From Alphaproteobacteria bacterium (GTDB lineage: Bacteria > Pseudomonadota > Alphaproteobacteria > UBA9219), in assembly GCA_009779135.1 (NCBI GenBank), contig WREW01000010.1, positions 1 to 41,878 of the forward strand: a stretch of 41,878 nucleotides of DNA. The letters run 5' to 3'. Under the pieces are notes generated by a model. The model did no database searches. It was given only the letters and a program-made list of their open reading frames with translations, and was not told where the DNA came from. Below are positions 32,684 through 41,080 of the stretch, piece by piece. The translations under genes were made by a program, and so were the position numbers. How positions within the stretch are numbered: position 1 is the stretch's first letter; each line of letters begins with the position of its first letter.

Positions 32684-33838
32684 ATGGAACATCTTATTTC
32701 TTTTTTGTTTTTTCTTTGCGGCCTTGGTCTTGGCTGCGCCATCGCGTTTTTTGTGATGCGTACGCGCTTGCGCATGACGGAAACTTTCAAGGCTTTGGCG
32801 GCGGATACGCTTTACCAGAACAGTCAGGCCTTTTTGCAAATGGCCGAGGGCAAGCTTGAAGCGCGCGCGCAGGAAAGCACAGCTATTTTAGACAAGAAGA
32901 CGACGGCGATTGATGCTTTGGTCAAGCCGGTTCAAGAAACTCTGCAAAAGATGAACGAGCAGATTCAATCCATTGAGCTCAAGCGTGAAGGCGCTTATCG
33001 TGAGCTGGCCCAGATGGTTTCAGACTCGCACCAGACGCAAACGCAGCTGCGCAGCGAAACAAGCCAGCTTTTGCAGGCTTTGCGTGCCCCGAGTGCGCGC
33101 GGACGGTGGGGGGAGCTTCAACTGCAACGTATTTTAGAGATGACGGGGATGTCCGCTCATGCGCAGGACTTCACTACGCAGATGACGGTGCGGCATGAAG
33201 ACGGCGCCATTCGTCCGGATGTTGTGGTGGCGATGCCCGGGGAGCGCTGCGTTGTGATTGACAGCAAGGTTCCTTTATCGGCTTATCTTGACTCGGTGCA
33301 GGCGCAGGATGACGCTGGCCGCCATCAAGCGCTGCAAAATCATGCGCAGCAGCTTAAAGATCATATCAAAATACTCGCCGGCAAAGCTTACTGGAACAGG
33401 ATTGAAGGCACGCCCGAGTTTGTGGTTTTGTTTTTGCCCGGCGAGCATTTTCTTTCAGCCGCTTTGGACATCGACCGCGATCTTTTGGAGTTCAGCGCAA
33501 ACCAGAAAGTCGTGCTGGCGACCCCGATGACTTTGATTGCGCTTTTGCGCACTGCCGCGTATGGCTGGCGGCAGGAAAAGATTCATGAGAATATGAAAGA
33601 GATGATTGAAAGCGCGCACAAGCTTCACAAGGCTTTGGGCCTGTTTGTGCGGCATATGGGCGAAGTGGGCGGAAAGCTTGGCGGCGCGGTTGATGTTTAT
33701 AACAAGATGATCGGCTCGTTTGAGCGCAATGTGCTCCCCAAAGCGCGCAAGTTTGAATCCTGCAGCGGCATGGATGAACAGGACAGTTTGGAAAACCCAA
33801 AGGCTATTGAAAGCCAGACGCCGCGCCTTGTCGGATAA
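32684..33838 (+). CDS. rmuC: DNA recombination protein RmuC
   Basis: A 384-residue protein with an N-terminal membrane anchor (ISFLFFLCGLGLGCAIAFFV), a coiled-coil region (about 40-130) and the RmuC nuclease-like core: GRWGELQLQRILEMTGM, RPDVVVAMPGERCVVIDSKVPL, FVVLFLPGEHFLSAAL and VVLATPMTLIALLRTAAYGWRQE. It is thought to limit DNA inversions at repeats and has recently been linked to anti-foreign-DNA activity in some bacteria. Thirteen bases separate it from def. Confidence 0.93.
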   Translation: MEHLISFLFFLCGLGLGCAIAFFVMRTRLRMTETFKALAADTLYQNSQAFLQMAEGKLEARAQESTAILDKKTTAIDALVKPVQETLQKMNEQIQSIELKREGAYRELAQMVSDSHQTQTQLRSETSQLLQALRAPSARGRWGELQLQRILEMTGMSAHAQDFTTQMTVRHEDGAIRPDVVVAMPGERCVVIDSKVPLSAYLDSVQAQDDAGRHQALQNHAQQLKDHIKILAGKAYWNRIEGTPEFVVLFLPGEHFLSAALDIDRDLLEFSANQKVVLATPMTLIALLRTAAYGWRQEKIHENMKEMIESAHKLHKALGLFVRHMGEVGGKLGGAVDVYNKMIGSFERNVLPKARKFESCSGMDEQDSLENPKAIESQTPRLVG

Positions 33839-33850
33839 GGAAAGATAAAA

Positions 33851-34399
33851 ATGGCTGTTTTAGAAGTTCGCACCGTCCCTGACCCTGTCCTTCGTCAAGA
33901 GGCCGCGCCTGTTGAAAAACCGGATGCGCAGCTGCGGCAGCTTTTAGATGACATGGTTGAAACGATGTATGCTCTGGACGGCGTGGGGCTTGCGGGCAAT
34001 CAGGTCGGCGTGCTCAAGCGTGTTCTGGTTGTCGATATATCCAAAACGCGCGATGGTTCCGAGGCGCTGAAGCTTATCAATCCCGTTATTCTTGAAGAGA
34101 GTGAAGAGGGTTTTGTTTATCGTGAAGGATGCCTGTCCGTGCGGCCTGAGGCTTCGGATTCAGAAACCGATCTTTTTGCGGATGTGACGCGGCCCAAGAC
34201 CATAAAAATCCAATATATGGATGTCGAGGGCGTCATGCAGGAGATAGAGGCGGACTCTCTTTTAAGCCAGTGCATCCAGCATGAAATGGATCATCTGGAC
34301 GGCGTTTTGTTCATCGATCATCTTTCTTCGCTGAAACGCGGAATCATTTTGCGCCGGATTGATAAAGTGCGCCGCCAAAAGCAAGTTGAACAATCATGA
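33851..34399 (+). CDS. def: Peptide deformylase
   Basis: Removes the N-formyl group from nascent proteins. The 182-residue product has motif 1 GVGLAGNQVG (usually GxGLAAxQ; the Gly-Asn variation is mild), motif 2 EGCLSV and motif 3 QHEMDHLDG with the metal-binding HExxH. It overlaps the start of fmt by four bases (ATGA), coupling removal and addition of formyl groups in one operon. Confidence 0.95.
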   Translation: MAVLEVRTVPDPVLRQEAAPVEKPDAQLRQLLDDMVETMYALDGVGLAGNQVGVLKRVLVVDISKTRDGSEALKLINPVILEESEEGFVYREGCLSVRPEASDSETDLFADVTRPKTIKIQYMDVEGVMQEIEADSLLSQCIQHEMDHLDGVLFIDHLSSLKRGIILRRIDKVRRQKQVEQS

Positions 34400-35319
34400 G
34401 CAGAATGATCTATATGGGAACGGCTTTGATGGCTGTGGCGCCTTTGAAGGCTCTGTTGGAAGATGGGCATGAGGTGGCGGCTGTTTATACGCAGCCGCCT
34501 CGCCCCAAAGGGCGCAGTTATGCTTTACAAAAATCTTCTGTGCATGAAGCGGCGGAAGCTTTGGGTCTCCCCGTTTATACGCCTTCTTCCCTGCGTGGCG
34601 CGGAAGCTCAGGAACAGCTTGCGCAGCTTAGGCCTGAGGTTATTGTTTTGATGGCTTATGGGCTTCTTTTGCCGTTGGCCGTGCTTCAAATACCGCCTTT
34701 GGGTTGCATCAATATTCATGTTTCGCTTTTGCCGCGCTGGCGCGGCGCATCGCCCTTGCAACGCGCTTTATGGGAGGGCGATGCAGAGACGGGCGTGACC
34801 ATTATGCGCATGGATGAAGGGTTGGACACAGGACCTATCTTATTGCAGGAATCTTTGCCGATTACGGAAGATATGACTCTTCCTTTGCTTGAGGCGGCAG
34901 AAAGTGCACTTGGTGCGAAGCTTATCGTCAAGGCGCTTGATCTTTTGCAAAAAGGGGAGCTTGAAGAAAAGACGCAGCCGCAGGAAGGCATTCTTTACGC
35001 CGAAAAACTTACGCGCGAAGACGGGCGTTTGGATTGGAGCCAGACGGCTGCGCGTCTTGCGCGGCAAGTGCGCGCACTGAACCCGTGGCCTTCCACTTTT
35101 TTCCAGTTGAATGATGAAGTGATAAAAGTTCTAGACGCGACAGCGGTTGAAGGCGCGCGCGAAGCGCCGGCGGGGACTTTGCTCGATCAAAATATGACGA
35201 TTGCGTGCGGGCAGGGCGCTTTGCGCCTTCTTCGTTTGCAGCGCGCGGGAAAAGCTGCGGCACCGGCTGCGGATGTTTTGCGCGGGTTAAGGCTGGCGGC
35301 AGGATTTAGATTTTCATGA
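34396..35319 (+). CDS. fmt: Methionyl-tRNA formyltransferase
   Basis: Formylates initiator Met-tRNA using 10-formyl-THF. The 307-residue product has INIHVSLLPRWRGASPLQRAL (with catalytic Asn and His) and ETGVTIMRMDEGLDTGPIL, then the C-terminal oligonucleotide-binding domain starting near GILYAEKLTREDGRLDWS. The N-terminal fold lacks nothing obvious. It overlaps both def and truA by four bases each. Confidence 0.96.
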   Translation: MSRMIYMGTALMAVAPLKALLEDGHEVAAVYTQPPRPKGRSYALQKSSVHEAAEALGLPVYTPSSLRGAEAQEQLAQLRPEVIVLMAYGLLLPLAVLQIPPLGCINIHVSLLPRWRGASPLQRALWEGDAETGVTIMRMDEGLDTGPILLQESLPITEDMTLPLLEAAESALGAKLIVKALDLLQKGELEEKTQPQEGILYAEKLTREDGRLDWSQTAARLARQVRALNPWPSTFFQLNDEVIKVLDATAVEGAREAPAGTLLDQNMTIACGQGALRLLRLQRAGKAAAPAADVLRGLRLAAGFRFS

Positions 35320-36065
35320 CAAAACGCTGGGCGATCACAGTCGAATATGATGGCGCCGGTTTTTCGGGATGGCAGCGCCAGAGAGAATCCTTAACCGTTC
35401 AGCAGGTTTTGGAGGAGGCGCTGACTTCTTTCTGCGGCGAAAGCGTGACTTTGCATGTTGCGGGGCGCACGGATGCGGGCGTTCATGCTCTGGCGCAGGT
35501 GGCGCATTTTGATCTTGAAAAAGATACGGATGAACAGACAATTTGCGGCGCTATGAATCATTATGTCCGGCCCCATGCCGTGACGGTTTTAAGCGCGCGG
35601 GAAGTTGCGCCGGATTTTCATGCGCGGTTCAGCGCGCAGGCGCGGCGGTATCGCTATATTGTTTGCAACAGAAAGCCGCCTCTTGCTTTGATGCGCGGGC
35701 GGGCTTGGCATGTTGTGGCGCCTCTTTCTTTGGATTCTATGCGCAAAGCGGCAAAGCTTTTACATGGCAAGCATGATTTTTCAACCTTCCGCGCAAGCGG
35801 GTGTCAGGCCAATTCGCCTTTGCGCACGCTTGACAGCATCACGGTCGATCAGCAGGAAGATCTTTTTGTGTTTGAGGCGCAGGCGCGGTCTTTTCTTTAT
35901 CATCAGGTGCGCAATATGGTCGGGTCTTTGACACTTGTCGGCGCGGGCCAGTGGAATGTTGATGATTTTGCGCAGGCTTTTGCAGCCGCAGATCGCACCA
36001 AAGGCGGCCTCACCGCGCCGGCGGATGGTCTTTATTTTATGCGCGTTTTTTATGACAGCCACTGA
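35316..36065 (+). CDS. truA: tRNA pseudouridine(38-40) synthase TruA
   Basis: Converts uridines 38-40 of the anticodon stem to pseudouridine. The 249-residue product has the catalytic Asp motif [43 protein letters not shown] and [17 protein letters not shown]. It begins at an ATGA overlap with fmt and its tail overlaps the convergent ung gene by 16 bases, with no room for a terminator between them. Confidence 0.96.
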   Translation: MTKRWAITVEYDGAGFSGWQRQRESLTVQQVLEEALTSFCGESVTLHVAGRTDAGVHALAQVAHFDLEKDTDEQTICGAMNHYVRPHAVTVLSAREVAPDFHARFSAQARRYRYIVCNRKPPLALMRGRAWHVVAPLSLDSMRKAAKLLHGKHDFSTFRASGCQANSPLRTLDSITVDQQEDLFVFEAQARSFLYHQVRNMVGSLTLVGAGQWNVDDFAQAFAAADRTKGGLTAPADGLYFMRVFYDSH

Positions 36066-36721
36066 ATGGGCGCCTCATCGCGCGCGATAAGGTCATCATT
36101 GGCTTTTTTGAAATGCCCGCAGCCGAAAAAGCCGCGATGGGCAGAGAGCGGCGAGGGATGCGGCGCTTGAAGGACAAGATGGCGCGAGCGGTCAATCATG
36201 GCGCCTTTCTTTTGCGCGTAAGATCCCCAGAGCATGAAAATCACGCGCTCCTGCTTTTCGCTGACGGCGCGGATGACGGCGTCTGTAAAAGTCTCCCACC
36301 CCTTATTTTGATGCGATCCTGCAAGGGCTTGTCGCACCGTGAGCGTGGCATTGAGCAAAAGAACGCCTTGTTCAGCCCAGAATGTCAGATCACCATGACG
36401 TGGCGCGGGGCGGTTGAAGTTGCTTTCAAGCTCTTTATAAATATTAATCAGGCTTGGGGGAAGCTCTACGCCTTGACGCACCGAAAAGCACAGGCCATGC
36501 GCCTGACCGTGGCCGTGATAAGGATCCTGCCCCAGAATAACAACGCGGACTTTGTCAAGCGGCGTAGTGTTTAGCGCGTTGAAAATAAGGTTTCCAGAAG
36601 GAAAAATAACATGCCCTGCCTTTTTTTCTTCGACCAGAAAATCGCGCAGTGTTTTCATATAAGGCTGGTCAAACTCCGCGCCTATCACCGCAAGCCAGCT
36701 GGAATCAAGCTTGGCGGTCAT
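36050..36721 (-). CDS. ung: Uracil-DNA glycosylase
   Basis: Excises uracil from DNA. The 223-residue product has the family 1 active-site motif [22 protein letters not shown] (Asp in GQDPYH), [10 protein letters not shown], and the DNA-intercalating loop [17 protein letters not shown]. It is preceded by mlaC with a four-base overlap, an unusual partner, and its end overlaps truA. Confidence 0.96.
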   Translation of the reverse strand: MTAKLDSSWLAVIGAEFDQPYMKTLRDFLVEEKKAGHVIFPSGNLIFNALNTTPLDKVRVVILGQDPYHGHGQAHGLCFSVRQGVELPPSLINIYKELESNFNRPAPRHGDLTFWAEQGVLLLNATLTVRQALAGSHQNKGWETFTDAVIRAVSEKQERVIFMLWGSYAQKKGAMIDRSRHLVLQAPHPSPLSAHRGFFGCGHFKKANDDLIARDEAPIQWLS

Positions 36722-37455
36722 GGCTTTGCTTGCGGTTTTACGGCGGTTTGTTCTTTCCGCATAAGGGCTGTTTTTTCCTGAAGCGATCTGGTTACGCTAC
36801 GGATGCCGCTTTGCTTGGCAAGGGCTGTGAACTCAGCACGGCGCATGCCAAGTTCACTGATTGTGCCGTCAAGATAGATGTCCACAATGCGCCAAGTGCC
36901 GGAGCTATCTTTGCGCGTGAGGTAGTGGAGATTCACAGCTTCAACATCCTCCCCCGAAGGCTGGAGCGTTGTTTTAACAAGCACTATGTTGTCGTATTCT
37001 TCGTATTTTTCGGCCTTTTCTGATTCTTCGGATTCTTCCGCGTCATCGGGTTTTTCTTTCGGGATGTCGTGAACCGTGAAAACTTCATCATCAAAAGATG
37101 CAAAGCGGCTTGCGTAGGTGGCTATAGAAAAATCCTGAAAGGCTTTGACGGCGTCCTGTCTTTCAGCCGTGCTTGCCTCTTCCCATGCCGGCCCCATGGC
37201 GTAGCGCGTCATAAAAGGAATGTTGAAAGATCTTTGGATGGCTCGCTCCAGCACTTTGAAGCGCCCCTCAAAACCCAAGGCGGGGCCGTCTTTCATGGTT
37301 TGAAGCAGCGTGTTGTAAAAAGATTGAATCATTTGGTGCGGCTTTTCTTCGTAAACAACCTGCTGGCGCGTTGCGCTGGGCCTTTGCGCCTGCGCAGGTG
37401 TGCAAAGGAGCGTAAGAGCAAGAAGACAAGCTAAAGCGGGGATTTTAAGAAGCAT
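36718..37455 (-). CDS. mlaC: MlaC-family periplasmic phospholipid-binding protein
   Basis: Soluble shuttle of the Mla lipid transport system. The 245-residue product has a signal peptide ([23 protein letters not shown]) and the Ttg2D/MlaC pattern: [51 protein letters not shown], then [28 protein letters not shown]. An extra acidic segment (about 20 residues, rich in E and D) is inserted before the VLVKTTLQ strand. The long upstream frame is discarded because ATG 37455 begins the signal peptide. It overlaps ung by four bases; mlaD is on the other strand 5 kb away. Confidence 0.9.
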   Translation of the reverse strand: MLLKIPALACLLALTLLCTPAQAQRPSATRQQVVYEEKPHQMIQSFYNTLLQTMKDGPALGFEGRFKVLERAIQRSFNIPFMTRYAMGPAWEEASTAERQDAVKAFQDFSIATYASRFASFDDEVFTVHDIPKEKPDDAEESEESEKAEKYEEYDNIVLVKTTLQPSGEDVEAVNLHYLTRKDSSGTWRIVDIYLDGTISELGMRRAEFTALAKQSGIRSVTRSLQEKTALMRKEQTAVKPQAKP

Positions 37456-37528
37456 TGCGGAACCTTTTGGAAATGAAAAACAACAAAAGTTCTTATACAC
37501 TATTTTTTTCTTTTTGGCGAGGGGGTTT

Positions 37529-38185
37529 TTAGGGCTGGTTTTGAATGATTTTTGTAATCTCGCCGTTGCATTGGTTTTGGACTTGCGCGTATTCCCGTGG
37601 CGTGTCGAGGGTTTCCTGCCAAGAGTCACGCTGCGCGCGGAACGCTTCTAAAATGGGTTTAACTCTGTCCAGAAAGATTTGAATCATCTCCTCCCGTGGG
37701 GTTTGAATGACGCCTATTTCCTGCGAAATGGTTTTGATCTTTTGTCTCAGATAAGGGATTTGCGCGGCTATGAAACTCTCATCCATTTTAATATGCTTCA
37801 TTTCATGCTCAAGGATGGCTCTGTAGGCGCAGCTGCCGTAAGGAAACTCCCGCGCGATAAAAATATCCGCTTGTTCGATGCCGAACTCTACATCCACTCT
37901 TTCAATCGCGGCGCAGGTTATGGGGGGATTTTGCGAGGTCATCGTTTGGATTCTCAGCGTGGGCGTGAAGGTAAGCGGCGAGGTTATGGTATAACCGCCC
38001 GGCGTTTCGTTTGCGGCATGAGGCGCCAGATCACGCAGTTGCGTAAGAGTGATGTCTTGAGTGATGCGCGTGGCAGGCATAACAGGCCTGACATGAACAC
38101 TGACATAAGGGGCAGGGGGGCAATAGGCGTAAAGCGTTGCGGGCAGAAAGAAAAAGATCAGAAAAAAAGAAAGAAACTTTTTCAT
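37529..38185 (-). CDS. Exported protein with HExxH motif, putative metallopeptidase
   Basis: A 218-residue protein with a clear signal peptide (KKFLSFFLIFFFLPATLYA) and then CPPAP. The motif ILEHEMKHIK contains HExxH, typical of zinc metallopeptidases; a third ligand cannot be assigned with confidence. Four to five cysteines in the mature part could form disulfides. The C-terminal half is helical. Its ATG overlaps the mgtA stop by one base (TGATG), so it is coupled to the Mg transporter and may act near it in the periplasm. Not recognised beyond the motif, although small alphaproteobacterial exported proteins with this motif exist. Confidence 0.65.
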   Translation of the reverse strand: MKKFLSFFLIFFFLPATLYAYCPPAPYVSVHVRPVMPATRITQDITLTQLRDLAPHAANETPGGYTITSPLTFTPTLRIQTMTSQNPPITCAAIERVDVEFGIEQADIFIAREFPYGSCAYRAILEHEMKHIKMDESFIAAQIPYLRQKIKTISQEIGVIQTPREEMIQIFLDRVKPILEAFRAQRDSWQETLDTPREYAQVQNQCNGEITKIIQNQP

Positions 38186-40902
38186 CACAGAAGTTCACCA
38201 TATTTCTTGGCATATATTTTTTTCAGCAGCGTCACCAAAAGCATATAAGCCGCCAGAGTTGCGGCGAGCCATGCATAATACACCGCCGGCAACGGAGTCA
38301 TGCCGATATTGCTGCCGAAGCCCGTATAGGGAATAAGCGTTCCCAGTGCGATTCCTGCGCTGGTGAAGATCAGGACGGGGAAAGACGCGCGGCTTTGCAG
38401 GAAGGGGATTTTCGGCGTGCGTATCATATGGATCACAAGCGTTTGTGACCATAGAGATTCAACAAACCATCCGGTATGAAACAGGGCGGCAAAGGCCACA
38501 TTGTCCACACCGGTTGCGCCATAGACGCCACCCAAAACTGCAGGGCAGATCACGAAGAACATAAGAAGGTAGGTTGTAATGTCAAAAACAGAACTTGTGG
38601 GGCCGATCCAGAGCATGAAAGATCCTATGGATTTGGCGTCCCATTTTCGCGGCCTGCGCAGATAATCTTCATCCACATTGTCCCAAGGAACAGAAATGCA
38701 GGATATGTCATAGATAAGATTCAGGATCAGGATTTGCAGCGGCAGCATGGGCAAAAACGGCAGAAAGGCGCTGGCCGCAAGCACTGAGAACATGTTGCCG
38801 AAATTGGAACTGGCCGTCATTTTGATGTATTTGATGATGTTGGCGAAAGTCTTGCGGCCTTCAACAACGCCTTCTTCCAGCACCATCAGGCTTTTTTCAA
38901 GTAGAATAATGTCGGCTGATTCCTTGGCGACGTCTACGGCGGAATCTACGGAAATGCCGACATCGGATTCTCGCATGGCCGGCGCGTCATTGATCCCGTC
39001 GCCAAGAAAACCTACCACATGGCCGCCTGCGCGAAGGCTGGCGATAATGCGTCTTTTTTGATCCGGGGAAAGTTTGGCGAAGATGTTGCAACGTTCCACT
39101 ACCTCGCTAAGCGCGGCGTCATCCATGCTTTCGATGTCTGTTCCTAAAATCACTTCATCGGCGGGCAGGCCTACCATGCGGCAAACGCTGCGGGTGACGG
39201 CGTCATTGTCGCCTGTCAGCACTTTGACTTTTACGCCATGTTCGTTCAAAGCGCGGATTGCGGCGGCGGCGGTTTCTTTGGGCGGGTCTAAAAAGGCCAG
39301 ATAGCCCATTAGCACCATATCTTTTTCATCTTGGACGGAAAAAGCTCCCGCAGGCGCGGGGCTATTTTTATGCGCAACGGCTAAAACACGCAGGCCGTCA
39401 TCATTTAATCTTTGCACCATGTTCAGGATGTCTTGCCGGACTTTGGGGCTTAACACTTCCACTTGGCCTTGGTATTCCGTATAGGCGCATGCGTCGAGCA
39501 TTTCTTCCACTGCGCCTTTGGTGATAAGCTGCGTTTTGCCGTTTGTGTCCCGAATAACCACGCTCATGCGGCGGCGGTTGAAGTCGAAGGGAATCTCGTC
39601 CACTTTGACATATATGTCTTTTAAGCCTCGGATTCCCGTATCTTCCGCATGTTTTAAGATAGCTACGTCCATCAGATTCTTCAGGCCGGTTTGGAAATAG
39701 CTGTTGGCGAAGGCGTGGCGCAGCACTCTTATATCTTGATCGCCGTGGATGTTCAGGTAACGCTCCAGCACGATATTGTCTTGGGTGAGCGTGCCGGTTT
39801 TGTCGGTGCATAAAATATCCATCGCGCCGAAGTTCTGGATAGAATCCAGTTTCTTGATGACCGTTTTTTTTCTGGCCATACGCACGGCGCCTTTGGCAAG
39901 GTTTGTGGTGACGATCATGGGCAGCATTTCAGGCGTTAGGCCCACAGCTACGGAAAGCGCGAATAAAAAGGCCTGAAGCCAATCGCCCTTGGTATAGCCG
40001 TTTAAAAATAAAACCACCGGCACCATGACCATCATAAAGCGGATCAAAACCCAAGACACGGAATTGACGCCTTTTTCAAAACTGGTCACGACTTTGGCCG
40101 TGGTTCTGGCCAAAGAGCCGAAAATGGTGCTGTCACCCACGGCGATCACAAGACAAGTTGCCGTGCCGCTGATGACGTTGGTGCCGATAAAGGCAAGGTT
40201 GTCCAGATGCAGCGGTTCGTTATGGTCGAAGGTGCGGGTGGCGCTGAACTTTTCGACAGGCTCACTTTCGCCCGTTAGGGCGGATTGGCTGATGAACAAA
40301 TCTTTACAGGAAAGGATACGCACATCCGCCGGCACCATATCGCCCGCGGCCAGTGAGATGATGTCGCCGACCACGACATCTTCAAGGGGGATTTCGATTT
40401 TTCCTTGTTCGGCCCGCAGCACATTTGTGGTGGTTTTGACCATGGCTTTTAAGCGTTCTGCCGCTTTGTCGGAGCGGTATTCCTGCACAAAGCGCAAGGT
40501 GCCGCTGATAAAAACCATGGTTAAAATAATCACGACCGTTGTTAATTCGCGGTCTTCGGGGGATACAAACGCAAAATCCGTGAAAAAGGAAATACAGGCC
40601 AAAGCAAACAGCACAGCCGTAAAAGGATTGATAAAAGCGGAGATCAGACGTTTGAGAATGGATTCACCCTCATGCTGGGACATTTTATTCAAGCCGAATT
40701 TGTCCCGCATTTGTTCGACGGTTTCTTCCTTAAACCCGTGTTCTTCCGTATTGCCGTAATAATAAAGGAGATCCAGGCCCGGGGTTTTTGCGGCTTCAAG
40801 CAGGCGCTGGCGAGCGGGCGCGGAAAGTTCCGCCTCGGGCGAGGTCGTTTTGTTGTCGCTTGGCTGGACATCAGGCAGGGAGTCAGGGATGGCGTTTTCC
40901 AT
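38185..40902 (-). CDS. mgtA: Magnesium-translocating P-type ATPase
   Basis: Imports Mg2+ across the inner membrane at the cost of ATP (P3B type). The 905-residue product has the phosphorylation motif [31 protein letters not shown], the actuator region, [38 protein letters not shown], and [16 protein letters not shown], which is typical of MgtA/MgtB. About ten membrane helices are visible. An AGGAG ribosome site lies eight bases before the ATG. The 5' region has a six-pair hairpin, but no leader peptide or M-box that I can recognise, so Mg control is not shown by the sequence. Confidence 0.93.
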   Translation of the reverse strand: MENAIPDSLPDVQPSDNKTTSPEAELSAPARQRLLEAAKTPGLDLLYYYGNTEEHGFKEETVEQMRDKFGLNKMSQHEGESILKRLISAFINPFTAVLFALACISFFTDFAFVSPEDRELTTVVIILTMVFISGTLRFVQEYRSDKAAERLKAMVKTTTNVLRAEQGKIEIPLEDVVVGDIISLAAGDMVPADVRILSCKDLFISQSALTGESEPVEKFSATRTFDHNEPLHLDNLAFIGTNVISGTATCLVIAVGDSTIFGSLARTTAKVVTSFEKGVNSVSWVLIRFMMVMVPVVLFLNGYTKGDWLQAFLFALSVAVGLTPEMLPMIVTTNLAKGAVRMARKKTVIKKLDSIQNFGAMDILCTDKTGTLTQDNIVLERYLNIHGDQDIRVLRHAFANSYFQTGLKNLMDVAILKHAEDTGIRGLKDIYVKVDEIPFDFNRRRMSVVIRDTNGKTQLITKGAVEEMLDACAYTEYQGQVEVLSPKVRQDILNMVQRLNDDGLRVLAVAHKNSPAPAGAFSVQDEKDMVLMGYLAFLDPPKETAAAAIRALNEHGVKVKVLTGDNDAVTRSVCRMVGLPADEVILGTDIESMDDAALSEVVERCNIFAKLSPDQKRRIIASLRAGGHVVGFLGDGINDAPAMRESDVGISVDSAVDVAKESADIILLEKSLMVLEEGVVEGRKTFANIIKYIKMTASSNFGNMFSVLAASAFLPFLPMLPLQILILNLIYDISCISVPWDNVDEDYLRRPRKWDAKSIGSFMLWIGPTSSVFDITTYLLMFFVICPAVLGGVYGATGVDNVAFAALFHTGWFVESLWSQTLVIHMIRTPKIPFLQSRASFPVLIFTSAGIALGTLIPYTGFGSNIGMTPLPAVYYAWLAATLAAYMLLVTLLKKIYAKKYGELL

Positions 40903-40951
40903 GACTTATCTCCTAGGGTGTTACGCAGGAGCGACAAGACCATATTTCCTT

Positions 40952-40967
40952 GGGCTTTGACAAGCCC
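40952..40967 (-). promoter_or_regulatory. Leader hairpin upstream of mgtA
   Basis: GGGCTT-TGAC-AAGCCC on the plus strand (and its complement in the mgtA transcript) is a perfect six-pair stem with a four-base loop, about 50 bases before the mgtA start. It may be part of a leader structure. No T-run follows in the mgtA direction, so it is not an obvious terminator. Confidence 0.35.
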
Positions 40968-41019
40968 TTATGTCGGCGTCATTTTTGGGGCTTGCTGCGT
41001 GGGAAGCCCCCCCACCCAA

Positions 41020-41042
41020 CCCTCCCCCCTTGTGGGGGAGGG
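41020..41042. repeat. GC-rich nine-pair hairpin
   Basis: CCCTCCCCC and GGGGGAGGG pair perfectly across a five-base loop, flanked by further CCCCCCAC and GTGGGGGG arms that extend the stem with mismatches (about 41005-41055). It sits between mgtA and the repeat-protein gene. Elements of this look are often dispersed in bacterial genomes; no second copy is in this window. Confidence 0.5.
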
Positions 41043-41058
41043 CCTGCGTGGGGGGTAA

Positions 41059-41074
41059 GGCTTGCTAGCAAGCC
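41059..41074. terminator. Perfect 16-bp palindrome after the repeat-protein gene
   Basis: GGCTTGCTAGCAAGCC is a perfect palindrome seven bases after the stop of the minus-strand repeat-protein gene. Its position suggests a transcript-end hairpin, but no T-run follows. A dimeric binding site for a regulator of mgtA is the alternative. Confidence 0.4.
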
Positions 41075-41080
41075 ATCATG

